41,905 nt of DNA. It comes from Halorussus litoreus (GTDB taxonomy: Archaea; Halobacteriota; Halobacteria; Halobacteriales; Haladaptataceae). Positions within the stretch are counted from its first letter, which is position 1, and each line of letters starts with the position of its first letter. Positions 41,600 to 41,905 of the stretch are shown here, piece by piece. The notes under the pieces are model-generated. The model made no database searches. It was given only the letters and a program-made list of their open reading frames with translations, and was not told where the DNA came from. The DNA is taken from assembly GCF_003382685.1 (NCBI RefSeq), contig NZ_QLVG01000052.1, positions 1 through 41,905 of the forward strand, in the 5' to 3' direction. The position numbers and the translations under genes were made by a program.

Positions 41600-41905
41600 A
41601 TGCAGGCCCAGTCGCTCCTCGGCAGCGCACGGGTGATCGACCGGCGGCTGGAGGACCTCCTGTCGGCCAACCGGTTCGCCGAGGCCCCGGAGCCGTGGAC
41701 CCACGCCGCGGCCATCCGCGACACGCTCGGCGACGTGGCCGAACAGCTCCGCGCGAGCGTCCCGCTCCCGGCCGCGAGCGACGACCCGGACGACCGCGAC
41801 GAGCAATTCGTCGGCCTGCTCGACGCCCTCGCCGCCGATTTCGACCCGAGGGTCGAGCAGGTCGCGGCGGTCGCGCCCGCGTCGTCGCCGCGCGGCGACG
41901 ACGCG
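41600..41905 (+). CDS. Unrecognised protein (operon gene 3), 3' end missing
   Basis: 102 codons are open from ATG 41600 to the window end: MQAQSLLGSARVIDRRLEDL, EAPEPWTHAAAIRDTLGDVA, EQLRASVPLP, then FVGLLDALAADFDPRVEQVA. It looks helical in the visible part, with a Pro/Ala/Ser linker at the end. The ATG is one base after the stop of gene 2 (TAGCATG). No family can be named from this fragment. Confidence 0.65.
   Translation, partial: MQAQSLLGSARVIDRRLEDLLSANRFAEAPEPWTHAAAIRDTLGDVAEQLRASVPLPAASDDPDDRDEQFVGLLDALAADFDPRVEQVAAVAPASSPRGDDA
41878..41905. repeat. Perfect palindrome cut by the right window edge
   Basis: At least 28 bp are perfectly palindromic, centred at 41891.5 and reaching the last base, inside operon gene 3 (PASSPRGDDA). 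Its full length lies outside the window. Confidence 0.7.

Overview
The window is a stretch of haloarchaeal chromosome. The evidence is very high GC, an acidic proteome, many haloarchaea-restricted small zinc-finger and membrane families, TATA-like boxes centred about 26-30 bp before start codons (leaderless transcription), and archaeal information-processing genes (aSUI1, ABCE1/RLI). I cannot fix the genus from sequence alone. Most of the window reads as ordinary core genome with short operons. Clearly accessory material is limited to a decayed toxin-antitoxin/VOC patch near 3.4-4.3 kb and a lower-GC two-gene insert at 19.3-20.6 kb.

Layout. 0-4.5 kb: a truncated surface metalloprotease-like protein, a Nudix/eIF2B-like fusion interrupted by a G35/C23 homopolymer block, a DUF433-DUF5615 antitoxin-toxin pair with a frameshifted toxin, and a VOC remnant. 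4.5-10.5 kb: an MFS pump with its TetR regulator and a palindromic operator, a NOG1-type GTPase, the F420 genes cofE and mer, and a small zinc-finger gene. 11-15.6 kb: a MoxR-DUF58-transglutaminase (TgpA-like) operon. 15.6-19.2 kb: aSUI1, a rhodanese, a winged-helix regulator, an EMC6-like membrane protein and ABCE1. 19.3-27 kb: the AT-richer insert, an arylsulfotransferase-like protein, archaemetzincin, UPF0146, an FNT channel, a HAD phosphatase with a small membrane protein, an SRPBCC protein and npdG (F420:NADPH oxidoreductase). 26.7-31.7 kb: several tiny zinc-finger proteins, a UvrD-like helicase, riboflavin synthase and an N-terminally anchored protein. 31.9-39.3 kb: two PIMT-like methyltransferases around a third methyltransferase, an HVO_0476-type zinc finger, a PrsW protease, a HerA-like ATPase and tandem fluoride channels. 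39.4 kb to the end: an operon of at least three unrecognised genes that runs off the window.

Functional links. cofE, mer and npdG make and use coenzyme F420, and riboflavin synthase belongs to the wider flavin/deazaflavin economy. MoxR, DUF58 and TgpA form a classic envelope-associated set. aSUI1, ABCE1 and possibly the eIF2B-like protein concern translation.

The most striking signals are structural. First, there are at least five near-identical-sized (46-58 bp) perfect or near-perfect inverted repeats with unrelated sequences. Three lie inside genes, and one adds 16 in-frame codons next to the Walker B motif of a HerA-like ATPase. Two further palindromes are cut by the window ends. Second, there are two families of dispersed intergenic repeats (four and three copies). 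Third, there are tiny relay ORFs of 9-13 codons that overlap the stop of one gene and the start of the next. Fourth, an identical 20-nt leader ends in the start codons of two unrelated genes. The right-edge three-gene operon is the best candidate for an undescribed protein system.
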